Of a stretch of 38,659 nucleotides of DNA, positions 1-8,526 are shown piece after piece. The stretch covers positions 1 to 38,659 of the forward strand of contig WFUT01000086.1 of assembly GCA_015484845.1 (NCBI GenBank), read 5' to 3'. Numbering within the stretch: position 1 is the first letter of the stretch; every line of letters starts with the position of its first letter. The notes beneath the pieces were generated by a model that saw only the letters and a program-made list of their open reading frames with translations, searched no databases and was not told the origin of the DNA. Source of the DNA: Desulfobulbaceae bacterium (GTDB lineage: Bacteria; Desulfobacterota; Desulfobulbia; Desulfobulbales; Desulfobulbaceae). The translations under genes were made by a program, and so were the position numbers.

Positions 1-120
1 GCACCGCAGAGCGGTGCAACAAGAGCAACCACCCTCAAGGTTCTCCCCTAAACTCCGGGCGTACCTCAACCTCGTGACACCGCTCTGCGGTGTCACGTTG
101 GTTGTGCCCGCTCTGCGGGC
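1..120. repeat. Cluster of three palindromes sharing a ctctg/cagag loop
   Basis: Three perfect hairpins lie within 120 bases. Positions 1-17 have 6-bp arms (gcaccg/cggtgc) around cagag. Positions 73-97 have 10-bp arms (cgtgacaccg/cggtgtcacg) around ctctg. Positions 106-120 have 5-bp arms (gcccg/cgggc) around ctctg. No T-tract follows on either strand that would make a typical intrinsic terminator, although they lie downstream of the minus-strand Trm112-like gene. They resemble REP-type intergenic palindromes. Confidence 0.7.
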
Positions 121-256
121 ATGGAGGATTATGGGTAAGGAATAATGAGAAATAGATTGTCCAAAAATACAACCATATTTATTGGTGTGTTACGAGGTCT
201 GTGTGAAGGATTTTTTTCTTCATTTTCTCGCCCGCAGGCATTGCCAACTGCAGGAT

Positions 257-454
257 TCAGGTGTCATTGTTTTTGTCCACCTCGGGCCCTTCCAGGGGTG
301 TGGCCTCGTCAATGAGCATGATGGGGATCTCGTCGCGGATGGCATAGAGCAGCCTGCAGTGCAGGCAGACGAGGCCGTCTTCTTCTTCATTGAGCTGCAC
401 CGGCCCCTTGCACTTGGGGCAGGCAATGATGTCGAGCAGTTCCTGTCTGATCAT
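257..454 (-). CDS. Trm112-family (UPF0434/YcaR-like) zinc-binding protein
   Basis: This 65-aa protein begins MIRQELLDIIACPKCKG. It has a CPxC pair near residues 12-15 and a CLHC pair near residues 31-34, then the conserved RDEIPIMLIDEA block. That is the complete bacterial Trm112-like (UPF0434) pattern at its normal length of about 60 residues. In eukaryotes and archaea Trm112 activates methyltransferases; the role of the bacterial form is not well settled. The frame stays open further upstream, but the ATG at 454 begins exactly at the family N-terminus and has an AGGA about 7 bases ahead, so the shorter start is preferred. It stands alone on the minus strand, diverging from the genes at its right. 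The last residues (PEVDKNNDT) are an acidic tail. Confidence 0.85.
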   Translation of the reverse strand: MIRQELLDIIACPKCKGPVQLNEEEDGLVCLHCRLLYAIRDEIPIMLIDEATPLEGPEVDKNNDT

Positions 455-602
455 GGTGTCGTCCTGTGGAGTCTGAATCGATGGGTGGTGGAATGGGAAG
501 ATGTTGCCATGCCCGTCCCGGGCCGGGGGAATGCCATGCAGCATCCAGGCATATCCGGTGGCAGGATGTTTCCCTGATTGACGGTTTCCCGCAAAGGTCG
601 TA

Positions 603-841
603 TAAACCAGCATGGCCGGACCAGATCTTCGGGTCACAGCCACAACCACCAATGAAAATGGGCCGCCGCCTTTACCTGACAGCGCGGAGCGGTGTCACCT
701 GGTTGAGGCGGCGCCCGGAGTGCGAGATGGTTGACGGCACGGCAAACAATGAAAACAGTGGCAGAGGGAGGGGACCATCCCCCGGGAAGCCGCCGCAGGC
801 GCAAACCGATCTGGTTGCTGGCCCTTGGCTTCTGTTTTCTG
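603..841 (+). repeat. Composite dispersed repeat, copy 1
   Basis: This intergenic stretch of about 240 bases is similar, in inverted orientation, to 8266-8498. Shared blocks in order are: a block of about 56 bases (603-658) containing accagcatggc and tcacagccacaac; a ccgccgcc block (about 662-670); a caaacaatgaaaacag block near 744; and a ccgccgcaggcgcaaac block near 790 followed by cttctgttttc. The middle (about 672-740) differs between copies and contains an imperfect hairpin. No coding capacity is credible. From 842 to the next gene at 1033 nothing recognisable is seen. Confidence 0.75.
677..697. repeat. Imperfect palindrome related to the 73-97 hairpin
   Basis: The outer arms tgaca and tgtca and the inner cg/cg pairs match those of the hairpin at 73-97. 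The loop reads cggag instead of ctctg, and one arm position is mismatched (g/g). It sits inside the variable middle of dispersed repeat copy 1. Confidence 0.45.
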
Positions 842-1032
842 TTCCCGAAACTGCAGGGGATTTTACCGGATATTGATCTAAACCGACAGCAAAACCAGCA
901 CGACCGTGTTGAATTTCAGGCCGGGAACCGGCCGGAAACCACCGGTCGCCGCGGTGGCCGGCAAGGGGAGAGCCGTTTTGCCGTTGCCTGTGTCCGCCCC
1001 GTGCACGTGCCGCTTCAACAAGATTCCAGTTC

Positions 1033-2061
1033 ATGAAAAAGACCATACCAGTGGAACAGGCCGTGGGCATGGTGCTGCCGCACGATGTCACCGAGATCAG
1101 GGGGGAGGAGTTCAAGGGCCGCGCCTTCCGGAAGGGGCATATCATCCGGGCCGAGGATGTCGAGCATCTCAGGCGCCTGGGCAAGAACCACATCTATGTC
1201 CTGGAGCTGGGAGAGGACGAGATCCACGAGAACGAGGCCGCGCGCCTCATGGCCGCCGCCCTGGCCGGCGAGGGAGTGGAATATCCCGGCGAGGTGGTCG
1301 AGGGCAAGATCACCATGACCGCGGCCCGGGACGGGCTGCTCAAGGTGGACCGCGAGCGGCTCCTTGCCTTCAACCTGCTCGGCACGGTCATGTGCTCCAC
1401 CCTGCAGGACAATACACCGGTGCGCAGGGGGGAGCAGGTGGCCGCTACCCGCCTGATCCCCCTGGTTGCCCAACGTTCCCTGGTCGAAAAGGCGGTGGCC
1501 ATTGCCGCTGCCGGCGAGGAGGGCGTGGTCCGGGTCCTGCCCCTGCGACGTGTCAGGGCGGGCCTGGTGATCACCGGCAACGAGGTCTTCTATGGCCGCA
1601 TCGAGGACCGGTTTGAACAGGTCCTGCGCGACAAGCTCGGCCAGCTGGGCTCCGGGGTGGGCACGGTGGCCTTTGCCCCCGACGATTCGGCCCGGATCGC
1701 GGCCGCCATCGGCCAGTGCCTGGAGGCCGGGGCCGAGCTGATCGTCACCTCCGGCGGCATGTCAGTGGATCCCGACGATGTCACCCGCCTGGGCATTGCC
1801 GAGGCCGGCGCCGAGGACATGGTCTACGGCACCCCGGTTCTGCCCGGTGCCATGTTTCTCGTTGCCAGGATCGGTGCCGTTCCCGTGCTCGGCCTGCCCG
1901 CCTGCGGCATGTTCCACCGGGTCACGGTCCTGGACCTGATCCTGCCGCGGATCCTCTGCGGCGAGACCATTGGCCGCAGGGAGCTGGCCGCCCTGGGGCA
2001 CGGCGGACTCTGCCGCAACTGCGCCCGCTGCCGGTACCCGGTCTGCAGCTTTGGCAAATAG
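1033..2061 (+). CDS. Molybdopterin-binding (MoCF-domain) protein, MoeA/MoaB-like
   Basis: This 342-aa cytoplasmic protein has a MoCF_biosynth fold in its second half. The stretch RAGLVITGNEVFYGRIEDRF begins near residue 175, and TSGGMSVDPDDVT near residue 240 is the family's phosphate-binding/catalytic loop. It is followed by a MoeA-like segment (GTPVLPGAMFLVARI, then VLGLPACGMF). The N-terminal half resembles the region preceding MoCF in MoeA-like proteins of anaerobes. The C-terminus is unusual: CRNCARCRYPVCSFGK has four cysteines and looks like a metal- or cluster-binding tail. The likely role is in molybdenum or tungsten cofactor handling, inferred from the fold; the exact substrate is unknown. 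It is a single gene with a weak ribosome binding site. It lies between dispersed repeat copy 1 and the surface-protein gene. Confidence 0.85.
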   Translation: MKKTIPVEQAVGMVLPHDVTEIRGEEFKGRAFRKGHIIRAEDVEHLRRLGKNHIYVLELGEDEIHENEAARLMAAALAGEGVEYPGEVVEGKITMTAARDGLLKVDRERLLAFNLLGTVMCSTLQDNTPVRRGEQVAATRLIPLVAQRSLVEKAVAIAAAGEEGVVRVLPLRRVRAGLVITGNEVFYGRIEDRFEQVLRDKLGQLGSGVGTVAFAPDDSARIAAAIGQCLEAGAELIVTSGGMSVDPDDVTRLGIAEAGAEDMVYGTPVLPGAMFLVARIGAVPVLGLPACGMFHRVTVLDLILPRILCGETIGRRELAALGHGGLCRNCARCRYPVCSFGK

Positions 2062-2135
2062 CGCCGGCGCAACTGAAGTGGTTCTTTTTTTGCACGTAGT
2101 TCATGAGATTTCCAGGAATCGTGGTATGCTGAACA

Positions 2136-2171
2136 GGCGGCGCCGGTGCAGGGGCTTTCTTTTGCGCCGCC
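2136..2171. other. GC-rich inverted repeat after the molybdopterin gene
   Basis: An 8-bp perfect stem, ggcggcgc (2136-2143) with gcgccgcc (2164-2171), encloses a 20-base loop. It could end transcription of the upstream gene or shape the leader of the downstream one, but no T-run follows, so a terminator call is not secure. The intergenic region 2062-2322 otherwise holds only a strong ribosome binding site. Confidence 0.3.
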
Positions 2172-2322
2172 GGGACGGTATATTGACTTTCCTGGTGCCG
2201 CCATGCCTGGTATCATCCAGGTATCCTGCCCAATATCCGGTATGTCGTATGTCGGACAAGCGGTTGCCGACCGGTGCCATGATGGCAGCTGACTCGTGCC
2301 GGCCGTGATGGAGGTGGCCTTT

Positions 2323-4872
2323 ATGTGGAAGAGATGTCTATATTCCGCCATCCTTGCCGCGGTTTTCCTGCTCACCGTGACCCAGGTCATGTACGGCGCA
2401 GACGAGGGCCTTGATGCGGGCTTCGGCACGGAGGGCCGCCTGGACGTGACCATCGGCGGTTACGGCGACAGGGCCAACGCGGTGCTCATTCAGCCCGACG
2501 GCCGGATCCTGGTGGGCGGTTCCAGCTCCAGCGCCGCTGACCTGGATTTCTCCCTGCTCCGCTTTCTGCCGGACGGCAGCCGCGACAGGTCCTTCAACTA
2601 TGACGGCAGCGTGGTGACACCGGTGGGCAAGGGCGATGACGAGATTCTGGCACTGGGCCTTCTTCCCGATGGCCGGATCATCGCCGGCGGTTACAGCAGT
2701 AACGGCAGGGACCGGGATTTTGCCCTGGCCTGCTACTTGCCCGACGGCACGCCGGACCGCGATTTCGGCCTTGACGGCCAGGTGGTGACCCAGGTCGGCA
2801 ACGGCGATGACGAGATAACGGCCCTGGCCATTGACAGCAAGGGCAGGATACTGGTGACCGGCTCCGCAGCCGGCACCTCGGGACGGGTCGTGGTCCTGGC
2901 CCGTTACCTGGACAACGGGACCCTCGATCCCTCCTTCGGCGTCCAGGGCATGAACCTGTCCGGCATCGGAACCGACGCCATTGCCGAGGGTATCGGCCTG
3001 CAGAAAGACGGCCGTATCATTGTCTCCGGATCCTACAGTGACGGCACCCGGAGCGGCATGATGGTGGCGGGCTTTACACCGGACGGCCAGCTGGACACCG
3101 CCTTTGGCAGCAAGGGCATCGGGGTCACCGCCGAGAGCGGCATGACCAGCGAGGGCTACGGCCTCCTGGTCCGTGGCGATGGTTCGATCCTGGTGGCCGG
3201 CTCGGTGGGGGCGCAGGGAAAGCGCGACGCCGCCCTGTTCGGTTTTACCGCCAACGGCCGCCCTGACCCGGATTTCGGGCAGAACGGCGTCCTGGTCAGC
3301 CCGGCCGGCCCGGAGGACGATGTCCTCTTTGCCGTGGGTACAGATGGTCACACCATCCGGGCATCGGGCTATGCCACCGAGGACGGCCGGCACCGCTTCC
3401 TGCTCGTCACCTATGACCGTGACCGGGCCGCGGCTTCCGCGCCGGCCGCGCCGGACCAGCCGGTCGCTGCGTCCGGGCCGGCCGCAACCGGCACGACCCT
3501 GCACATCGGCAAACTCCGGGTGGCCGATTCCATGGCCTCTTTGCCACTGCTGCAGGAAGAGAAGACTTCGGCGCGCCTGGTGCCGCGTCTCACCACCACC
3601 GCCTTTGATACCAGTGACGCCGTGAGCTATGCCCTGGCCATCCAGCCCGACGGCAAGGTGGTGACGGTCGGCGCGGGCAGCGACCCGGACGGGACCGACA
3701 GCGTGGCCATCGCCCGGTACGCGGAAACGTCCGCCGACGGGACAGGGACTGCCACGCCGTTCAACGGCTCCGTGCTCACCCGCAGTGTTTCCCAGGTCAC
3801 CCGGACCGGGGCCGTGGTTACCAGCGAGATCGTCACCGGCGAGACCATTGTCGAGCGGGGCGTGGTCTTCAGCACCACCCCCTATCCCGACCTGGAAGGT
3901 GTCTCGCCCGGCAATCCCGACACCCCCCCGGACGGTTCCCTGGGCGTGAGCATCAGCAGCCCGGCCAACGGCGCGACCCTGGGGGCGGGCACCACCCAGA
4001 CCACGCTTGCCGCCAGCACCAGCGTCGATGCCACCTGCGAGTACAGCATGACCTCGGACAGCGGCGCCACCGCGGCGCCGCAGACGAGCTTCACCACCAC
4101 CGGCGGCCGGGAGCATTCCACGACCCTGACCGGCCTGAGTGAAGGCAGCAGCTACACGGTGACCGTGACCTGCACCGGGGCCGATTCGGGTGAGCAGGCC
4201 AGCGCCACGGTGAGCTTTTCCGTGGCCACGGCGTCAAAACTGCTACGGAAAACGGCCCGGAGCATTGGTGATTTTCTCGTCACCAATGCCTACGCGGTGA
4301 GCACCATCACGGAGACCCAGTCCACGACGGATACAGCCGCCACCACCCCGGCGACGCCGCCCCTGTTCTCGGCCCTGGATGACAAGTTCGTCACCAGCGG
4401 CTCCACCAGTGACGGCTCCGGCTCCGGCATCTTCAGCTCGGTGCTCGACAACCTGCGGCCCGGCACCTTTTTCTATGTCCGGGCCTATGCCAAGACCGAG
4501 AGCGGCGTGGTCCATTACGGCAACCAGCTGGGATTCCGGACCGCGGATTCCTGTTTCATTGCCACGGCGGCCTTTGGTTCTATCCTGCATCCCTATGTGC
4601 GGATCCTGCGTGATTTCCGGGATCAATTCCTGCTCGGCAACGGGCCGGGCAAGATGCTGGTCGCCCTCTATTACAGGTATTCGCCGCGTATCGCCGACCA
4701 CATTGCCGCCGTGCCCGCCCTGCGGGCCGTCACCAGGATCCTGCTCCTGCCGGTGGTGGGCGCGGCCTGGATCGCCCTGCAGGCCGGCCTGGCCGGGGTC
4801 CTGCTTGTTGTCGCCGCCATGGTGGCGGCCTGGTGGTGCCTTGCCTCGCCGCGGACGTTTCGGAGGCGGTAG
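2323..4872 (+). CDS. Secreted delta-60-repeat protein with CFI-box C-terminus
   Basis: This is an 849-aa exported protein. The start at 2323 is chosen because GGAGGT lies 7 bases upstream and the next residues ([19 protein letters not shown]) form a signal peptide. Residues ~30-390 contain about six repeats of roughly 55-60 residues with the pattern LDxxFGxxG, then PDGRIxVxG, as in delta-60/beta-propeller-like surface proteins. Residues ~500-690 are Thr/Ser-rich and Ig/Fn3-like ([11 protein letters not shown], then [11 protein letters not shown]). Near residue 743 the motif [10 protein letters not shown] opens a C-terminal CFI-box domain ([13 protein letters not shown], then YYRYSP), followed by a hydrophobic segment and an RRR end. 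That layout suggests surface display with C-terminal membrane anchoring or sorting. It lies directly before the T2SS operon, so it could be a T2SS client (inference). Its true substrate or adhesion role is unknown. Confidence 0.85.
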   Translation: MWKRCLYSAILAAVFLLTVTQVMYGADEGLDAGFGTEGRLDVTIGGYGDRANAVLIQPDGRILVGGSSSSAADLDFSLLRFLPDGSRDRSFNYDGSVVTPVGKGDDEILALGLLPDGRIIAGGYSSNGRDRDFALACYLPDGTPDRDFGLDGQVVTQVGNGDDEITALAIDSKGRILVTGSAAGTSGRVVVLARYLDNGTLDPSFGVQGMNLSGIGTDAIAEGIGLQKDGRIIVSGSYSDGTRSGMMVAGFTPDGQLDTAFGSKGIGVTAESGMTSEGYGLLVRGDGSILVAGSVGAQGKRDAALFGFTANGRPDPDFGQNGVLVSPAGPEDDVLFAVGTDGHTIRASGYATEDGRHRFLLVTYDRDRAAASAPAAPDQPVAASGPAATGTTLHIGKLRVADSMASLPLLQEEKTSARLVPRLTTTAFDTSDAVSYALAIQPDGKVVTVGAGSDPDGTDSVAIARYAETSADGTGTATPFNGSVLTRSVSQVTRTGAVVTSEIVTGETIVERGVVFSTTPYPDLEGVSPGNPDTPPDGSLGVSISSPANGATLGAGTTQTTLAASTSVDATCEYSMTSDSGATAAPQTSFTTTGGREHSTTLTGLSEGSSYTVTVTCTGADSGEQASATVSFSVATASKLLRKTARSIGDFLVTNAYAVSTITETQSTTDTAATTPATPPLFSALDDKFVTSGSTSDGSGSGIFSSVLDNLRPGTFFYVRAYAKTESGVVHYGNQLGFRTADSCFIATAAFGSILHPYVRILRDFRDQFLLGNGPGKMLVALYYRYSPRIADHIAAVPALRAVTRILLLPVVGAAWIALQAGLAGVLLVVAAMVAAWWCLASPRTFRRR

Positions 4873-4948
4873 GCGGCAGAAACCGGGAGTCCGGGGAGAA
4901 CGCTGAAATGACGCGGGATCTCCCGTGCCGCAGGGCGATGCCGCACGA

Positions 4949-4968
4949 GCACCCGGGCACCGGGGTGC
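4949..4968. other. Short GC-rich hairpin between surface protein and gspG
   Basis: The arms gcaccc (4949-4954) and gggtgc (4963-4968) pair around an 8-base loop. About 13 bases on (4982-5001) gacaccgtgctgcggggtgg looks like a degenerate copy of the 73-97 palindrome. The gap 4873-5123 holds no gene. These structures may separate the surface-protein transcript from the T2SS operon, but neither has a T-tract. Confidence 0.3.
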
Positions 4969-5123
4969 ATCCCAGCCCCACGACACCGTGCTGCGGGGTG
5001 GCACTGGAGACAGCGGGAGCGGAAAAAACAGGCCGGCCCGGGGCGGGTATGCACCCTCCGGTGCGAAACCCCGTGATCCGGCGGCAGCCTTTTACGGTAT
5101 CCTATCTATCCAGCAGAGTATCA

Positions 5124-5573
5124 ATGAAGAAGAAAGCAATATTTCGTGACACCCGGGGTTTCACCCTGATCGAACTCATGGTGGTCATGGTGATCCTGGG
5201 GATCCTGGCCGGTCTCATCGTGCCGAGGATCATGGATCGTCCCGAGGAGGCGCGGCGGACCAAGGCCGCCATCCAGATCCAGTCCATCGAACAGGCCCTG
5301 AAGCTCTACAAGCTCGACAACGGCCAGTACCCTACCACGGAACAGGGGCTGCAGGCCCTGGTGGAACCGCCGTCGGTGGGACGCCTTGCCAAGAAATGGC
5401 GCAAGGGCGGCTATCTTGAAAAAGGCAAGGTCCCCAAGGACCCGTGGGGGAATGATTTTGTCTACATCTCACCCGGTCTGCACGGTGATTTCGATCTCAT
5501 GTCCTACGGGGCTGACGGCGAGCCGGGCGGCGAGGGGAAAAATGCCGATATCAACAACTGGGAGCTCGACTGA
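5124..5573 (+). CDS. gspG: Type II secretion major pseudopilin GspG
   Basis: This 149-aa protein is the main subunit of the T2SS pseudopilus in the inner membrane and periplasm. The prepilin leader [12 protein letters not shown] is cut before [10 protein letters not shown], with the essential Glu at +5. Near residue 70 it has the GspG signature [19 protein letters not shown], then a KDPWGNDF loop. The C-terminus [18 protein letters not shown] is the typical calcium-binding loop. The length is normal for the family. The frame is open further upstream, but only the ATG at 5124 gives a proper leader, so that start is chosen. It is first in the operon and overlaps gspH by 32 bases. Confidence 0.97.
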   Translation: MKKKAIFRDTRGFTLIELMVVMVILGILAGLIVPRIMDRPEEARRTKAAIQIQSIEQALKLYKLDNGQYPTTEQGLQALVEPPSVGRLAKKWRKGGYLEKGKVPKDPWGNDFVYISPGLHGDFDLMSYGADGEPGGEGKNADINNWELD

Positions 5574-6069
5574 TCCGGGGAATGCCGGTTTCACCCTGCT
5601 TGAACTGGTGGTGGTGATGGCCCTTATCGCGATCATGTTCTCCCTTGCCGTGCCCAACATCCGCAACGCCCTCTATACCGATCCTCTCAAGTCCACAGCC
5701 CGTCGTCTCACCGGCCTGGTGGCCGAGGCCGGGCAGGATGCCGTTGCCTCGCATTCGTCCAGGCTGCTGGTCTACGACGTCTCCATGCGGATGTTCCGCC
5801 TGCAGGCCGGCAATGACGAAAAGCATGCCGTCAGGCTGGCGGTCCCGGCTTCGATCCGGGTGACCGATTTCATGTCGGTCCATGGCGGCACCCGCTCCTC
5901 GGGCCGGATGGAGATCCGGTTCAGCCGCCAGGGCTACGTGGACAAGACCCTGATCCACCTGCAGGATACCGATGGCCGGGAGATGACGCTCATGCTGTCG
6001 CCGTTTCTCGGGGTGAGCAGGCTCTTTGCCGGCTATCTTGACCTGGAGAATGAACAGATCCGGTGGTAA
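5542..6069 (+). CDS. gspH: Type II secretion minor pseudopilin GspH
   Basis: This 175-aa protein starts inside the end of gspG. The ATG at 5542 is preceded by GAGGGG four bases away, giving the leader [16 protein letters not shown] before [16 protein letters not shown]. The leader is short of basic residues, which is unusual. Behind the N-terminal helix the sequence ([15 protein letters not shown], then a beta-rich C-terminus) fits GspH minor pseudopilins. In the T2SS these sit at or near the pseudopilus tip. The assignment as GspH rather than another minor pseudopilin rests on operon position and length, as sequence identity in this family is low. Confidence 0.85.
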   Translation: MPISTTGSSTDPGNAGFTLLELVVVMALIAIMFSLAVPNIRNALYTDPLKSTARRLTGLVAEAGQDAVASHSSRLLVYDVSMRMFRLQAGNDEKHAVRLAVPASIRVTDFMSVHGGTRSSGRMEIRFSRQGYVDKTLIHLQDTDGREMTLMLSPFLGVSRLFAGYLDLENEQIRW

Positions 6070-6095
6070 GTGACGTGGATGCACGCATAGTGGCG

Positions 6096-6512
6096 ATGCG
6101 ATACCGGGATGTGGCAGCAGAGGGAGGCTTCACCCTGCTCGAGGTCATGGTGGCCGTGGCGATCCTGGCCATTGCCCTGGTCACCCTGATCGGTTCCCAG
6201 TCCCAGAGCGTCTCCCTGGCCGGGCTGTCCCGCTTCGATACCACCGCCGCCCTGCTGGCCCGCCAGAAGATGACCGGGCTGACCCTGGAGAGTTTCGATG
6301 ACCTGGCAGACGGGGAGGGGGACTTTGACGGCGGATTCTCCGGCTACCACTGGCAGGTCGCGGTCACCGATCTTGGCGAGGACGACACCGGCATCCCGGA
6401 CAGCGCCGGCATGCTCAAGATGGTTGCTGTCACCGTGTCCCTGCCCGGGGAGGCGAACATGCGGTACACCCTGCGGCAGGTGCTGGTGCGGCAGATGGAA
6501 GCGAAACCGTGA
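6096..6512 (+). CDS. gspI: Type II secretion minor pseudopilin GspI
   Basis: This is a protein of about 138 aa with the leader MRYRDVAAEGG before FTLLEVMVAVAILAIALV, so it carries the prepilin cleavage site and the +5 Glu. The body (ALLARQKMTGLTLESFDDL, then GYHWQVAVTDL) follows the GspI pattern of a short pseudopilin of about 120-150 residues. The frame is open from a GTG at 6063 that overlaps the end of gspH; the ATG at 6096 gives a more typical basic leader and is preferred, but no clear ribosome site decides between them. GspI is thought to nucleate the GspI-J-K tip complex. Its stop overlaps the start of gspJ. Confidence 0.88.
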   Translation: MRYRDVAAEGGFTLLEVMVAVAILAIALVTLIGSQSQSVSLAGLSRFDTTAALLARQKMTGLTLESFDDLADGEGDFDGGFSGYHWQVAVTDLGEDDTGIPDSAGMLKMVAVTVSLPGEANMRYTLRQVLVRQMEAKP

Positions 6513-7243
6513 TGCGTATGCCCTGGCGGTCCGGCGGCGGGTTGTGCATGGTGCGCGGATGCCGCGGCTTTACCCTGCTCGAGATCCTGCTGGCCATGGT
6601 GGTCCTGGCCCTGGTGGTCTCCATGATCGCGGTGGCCCTGTCCGGCTCCATGCAGGTCATTGACGCCACCGAGGAGCAGGGCGATATCTATTACCGGGCC
6701 CGCATCGCCATGCAGCGGATCAGTGACGACCTGGGCTCCGCGGTGCTGGCCGATGACGTGGATTTCACCGGCACCGGCCAGGAAGAGGGTGAGACGCGGC
6801 GGGAGCTGCTGCGGTTCGCATCCATGGCGCACGTGGTCTTTGTCCCGGAGAAACAGTTGCCGGGAATGGGGCTTATCCGGTACAGGATCGTCCCTGACCG
6901 GGACAGGGATGGCATGCTGGTGCTGCTGCGCAGTGACCGGCTCTACCGGCCCGGCGGCAAGAGCGGGCAGGAGGTGCCGGCCACGGACTGGTTCCTGCTC
7001 TGTGACCGACTCCGCTCGGTGCGTTTTACCTATATCGACCGGAAGGGGCAGGAACATGCGCAGTGGGATACCAGGAAGGTCGCCGGCGAGCCGGACAGGG
7101 AGCGGCGGCTGCCGGCCGCGGTCACCTGCCGGCTCGAGTTCTGGCTCGACCGGAAGGAGGAGACCTCGCTGAGTTTTTCAACCACTGTCCTGCTGCCGGC
7201 AGGAGTGATCCATGCCGAAAAGACTGCGGCAAATACTCGCTGA
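6512..7243 (+). CDS. gspJ: Type II secretion minor pseudopilin GspJ
   Basis: This is a protein of about 243 aa whose ATG overlaps the gspI stop (TGATG); a GTG one codon earlier is the alternative. The leader MRMPWRSGGGLCMVRGCRG precedes FTLLEILLAMVVLALVV. The body contains RARIAMQRISDDLGSA and a C-terminal LEFWLDRKEETSLSFSTTVLLP, matching GspJ in length and layout. It is a component of the pseudopilus tip together with GspI and GspK. The last 32 bases overlap gspK in another frame, which argues for translational coupling. Confidence 0.88.
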   Translation: MRMPWRSGGGLCMVRGCRGFTLLEILLAMVVLALVVSMIAVALSGSMQVIDATEEQGDIYYRARIAMQRISDDLGSAVLADDVDFTGTGQEEGETRRELLRFASMAHVVFVPEKQLPGMGLIRYRIVPDRDRDGMLVLLRSDRLYRPGGKSGQEVPATDWFLLCDRLRSVRFTYIDRKGQEHAQWDTRKVAGEPDRERRLPAAVTCRLEFWLDRKEETSLSFSTTVLLPAGVIHAEKTAANTR

Positions 7244-8264
7244 CCGCTCGGGCGTGGCCCTGCTGCTGGCCCTGCTCACCATCGCGTTTCTGGTCGCGGT
7301 GACGGTCCGGCTGACCAACTCCGTGGACCTGCAGATGCAGGGCGGCGTCAACCAGCGCGACGCGGTGAGCCTGGACGGTATGCTGCTTTCCGGCCTCAAC
7401 CTGGCCAGGGCGGCCCTGCTGGCCGATCAGCGGCAGAACAGGTTTGACACCAGCCGCGATGCCTGGGGCACGCTCGGGCAGGGGATCTCCGGCCTGTTCC
7501 CCGGCAACCGGCTGCGGGTGAAGGTCAGGGACCTGGGCGGGCTCCTGCAGATCAATGCCCTGGTCCTCTCCGATAGCGAGAGAAAAGAGCTGCGGCGGCA
7601 GGATCCGGCCGGGGGCAGCCGGCAGATACAAGATTTCGAGAAGCGGCAGCGGAAGGTATGGCTGCGGTTCCTGACCTCGGGCCGGTTCGCGGTCAGGGAC
7701 GAGGACGAGGCCCTGGCCCTGGTCGATGCCCTCAGCGACTGGCTGGACGCCGATGACGAGGAGCGGGATCATGGCGCTGAAAGCGGCTATTACGAAGGGC
7801 TTGCCACTCCTTACAAGTGCCGGAACGGTCCGGTTCTCTATCCCGAGGAACTCCTGCTGGTCAAGGGGTTTTCGAGAAAACTCCTCTACGGCGATGGCAG
7901 GCACCAGGGGATCATCGGCTACCTGACCACGGCGGGTCGGGATGGCAGGATCAATATCAATACCGCCCCGGCGCCGGTGCTGCAGGCCCTGGCCGACAAC
8001 CTGGATGCAGAGGACGTGCAGAAGCTGATCGAGTTCCGGCAGGACGAGGACAACCAGGATCTGCTGGCACGTCCCGACTGGTATCGCCGGGTGGACGGAT
8101 TTCCCGGTGACATCGTCCTGGACCGGCAGTTGATCACCTCTTCCAGTTCCTGGTTCCGGATCACTGTCACCGCGGCCATCGGCCGGATGCAGCGGACTGG
8201 ACAGGGTGTGCTGCACCGCCAGGACAACGAGGAGCAGACCCTGGTCTCCTGGTCGGTACGCTAG
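7212..8264 (+). CDS. gspK: Type II secretion minor pseudopilin GspK
   Basis: This 350-aa protein has GGAG about 6 bases before its ATG. The prepilin-like leader MPKRLRQILADRSG is followed by VALLLALLTIAFLVAVTVRL. GspK proteins characteristically lack the +5 Glu, and so does this one. The large globular part carries the family signatures ALSDWLDADDEERDHGAE near residue 175 and YLTTAGRDGRININTAPAPVLQAL near residue 235, the latter being the helix-hairpin-like SAM segment. It caps the pseudopilus. It is the last gene of the first T2SS block; dispersed repeat copy 2 follows immediately after its stop. Confidence 0.93.
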   Translation: MPKRLRQILADRSGVALLLALLTIAFLVAVTVRLTNSVDLQMQGGVNQRDAVSLDGMLLSGLNLARAALLADQRQNRFDTSRDAWGTLGQGISGLFPGNRLRVKVRDLGGLLQINALVLSDSERKELRRQDPAGGSRQIQDFEKRQRKVWLRFLTSGRFAVRDEDEALALVDALSDWLDADDEERDHGAESGYYEGLATPYKCRNGPVLYPEELLLVKGFSRKLLYGDGRHQGIIGYLTTAGRDGRININTAPAPVLQALADNLDAEDVQKLIEFRQDEDNQDLLARPDWYRRVDGFPGDIVLDRQLITSSSSWFRITVTAAIGRMQRTGQGVLHRQDNEEQTLVSWSVR

Positions 8265-8265
8265 C

Positions 8266-8498
8266 CGGAAGACAGAAGCCCGGGGACAGAAACCAGGCGA
8301 GTTTGCGCCTGCGGCGGGTTCATGGGCAGTTGCCTCGCTCTTTCTCTGTTTTCATGGTTTGTTGTGGCTGTGGGCTGAAAACCTGGTCCAGCCATGCCGG
8401 AGGAGCCGAGAATGGTTGCCCGTGGTGAGGGGGGCGGCGGTATTTTCATGGTTTGTTGTGGCTGTGAGCTGAAAACCTGGTCCAGCCATGCTGGTTTA
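8266..8498 (-). repeat. Composite dispersed repeat, copy 2 (inverted)
   Basis: This fills the gap between gspK and gspL and is the reverse complement, block for block, of 603-841. Inside it a 52-base module occurs twice in direct orientation (8349-8400 and 8443-8494, two mismatches, containing tggtttgttgtggctgtg). The shared caggcgcaaact-type block lies near 8299-8315 (read on the minus strand) with cttctgtctt beyond it. No ORF is credible here. It splits an otherwise tightly packed operon. Confidence 0.75.
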
Positions 8499-8526
8499 TC
8501 GATAACAGACGTCCCCTGATGGCGAC

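Noticed and set aside
1-120. CRISPR-like repeats
   Set aside because: The palindromes differ in stem and spacing, with no regular repeat-spacer unit and no cas genes in the window.
2183-2213. Promoter TTGACT before the surface-protein gene
   Set aside because: The nearest -10-like hexamers are 19-22 bases away and poor, so the call is not supported.
2338-4116. 592-aa open frame on the minus strand
   Set aside because: It is antisense to the delta-60 protein, and its Gly/Ala/His-rich composition shows no domain.
4833-5123. N-terminal extension of gspG
   Set aside because: The upstream part would bury the prepilin leader; the ATG at 5124 gives a standard leader and length.
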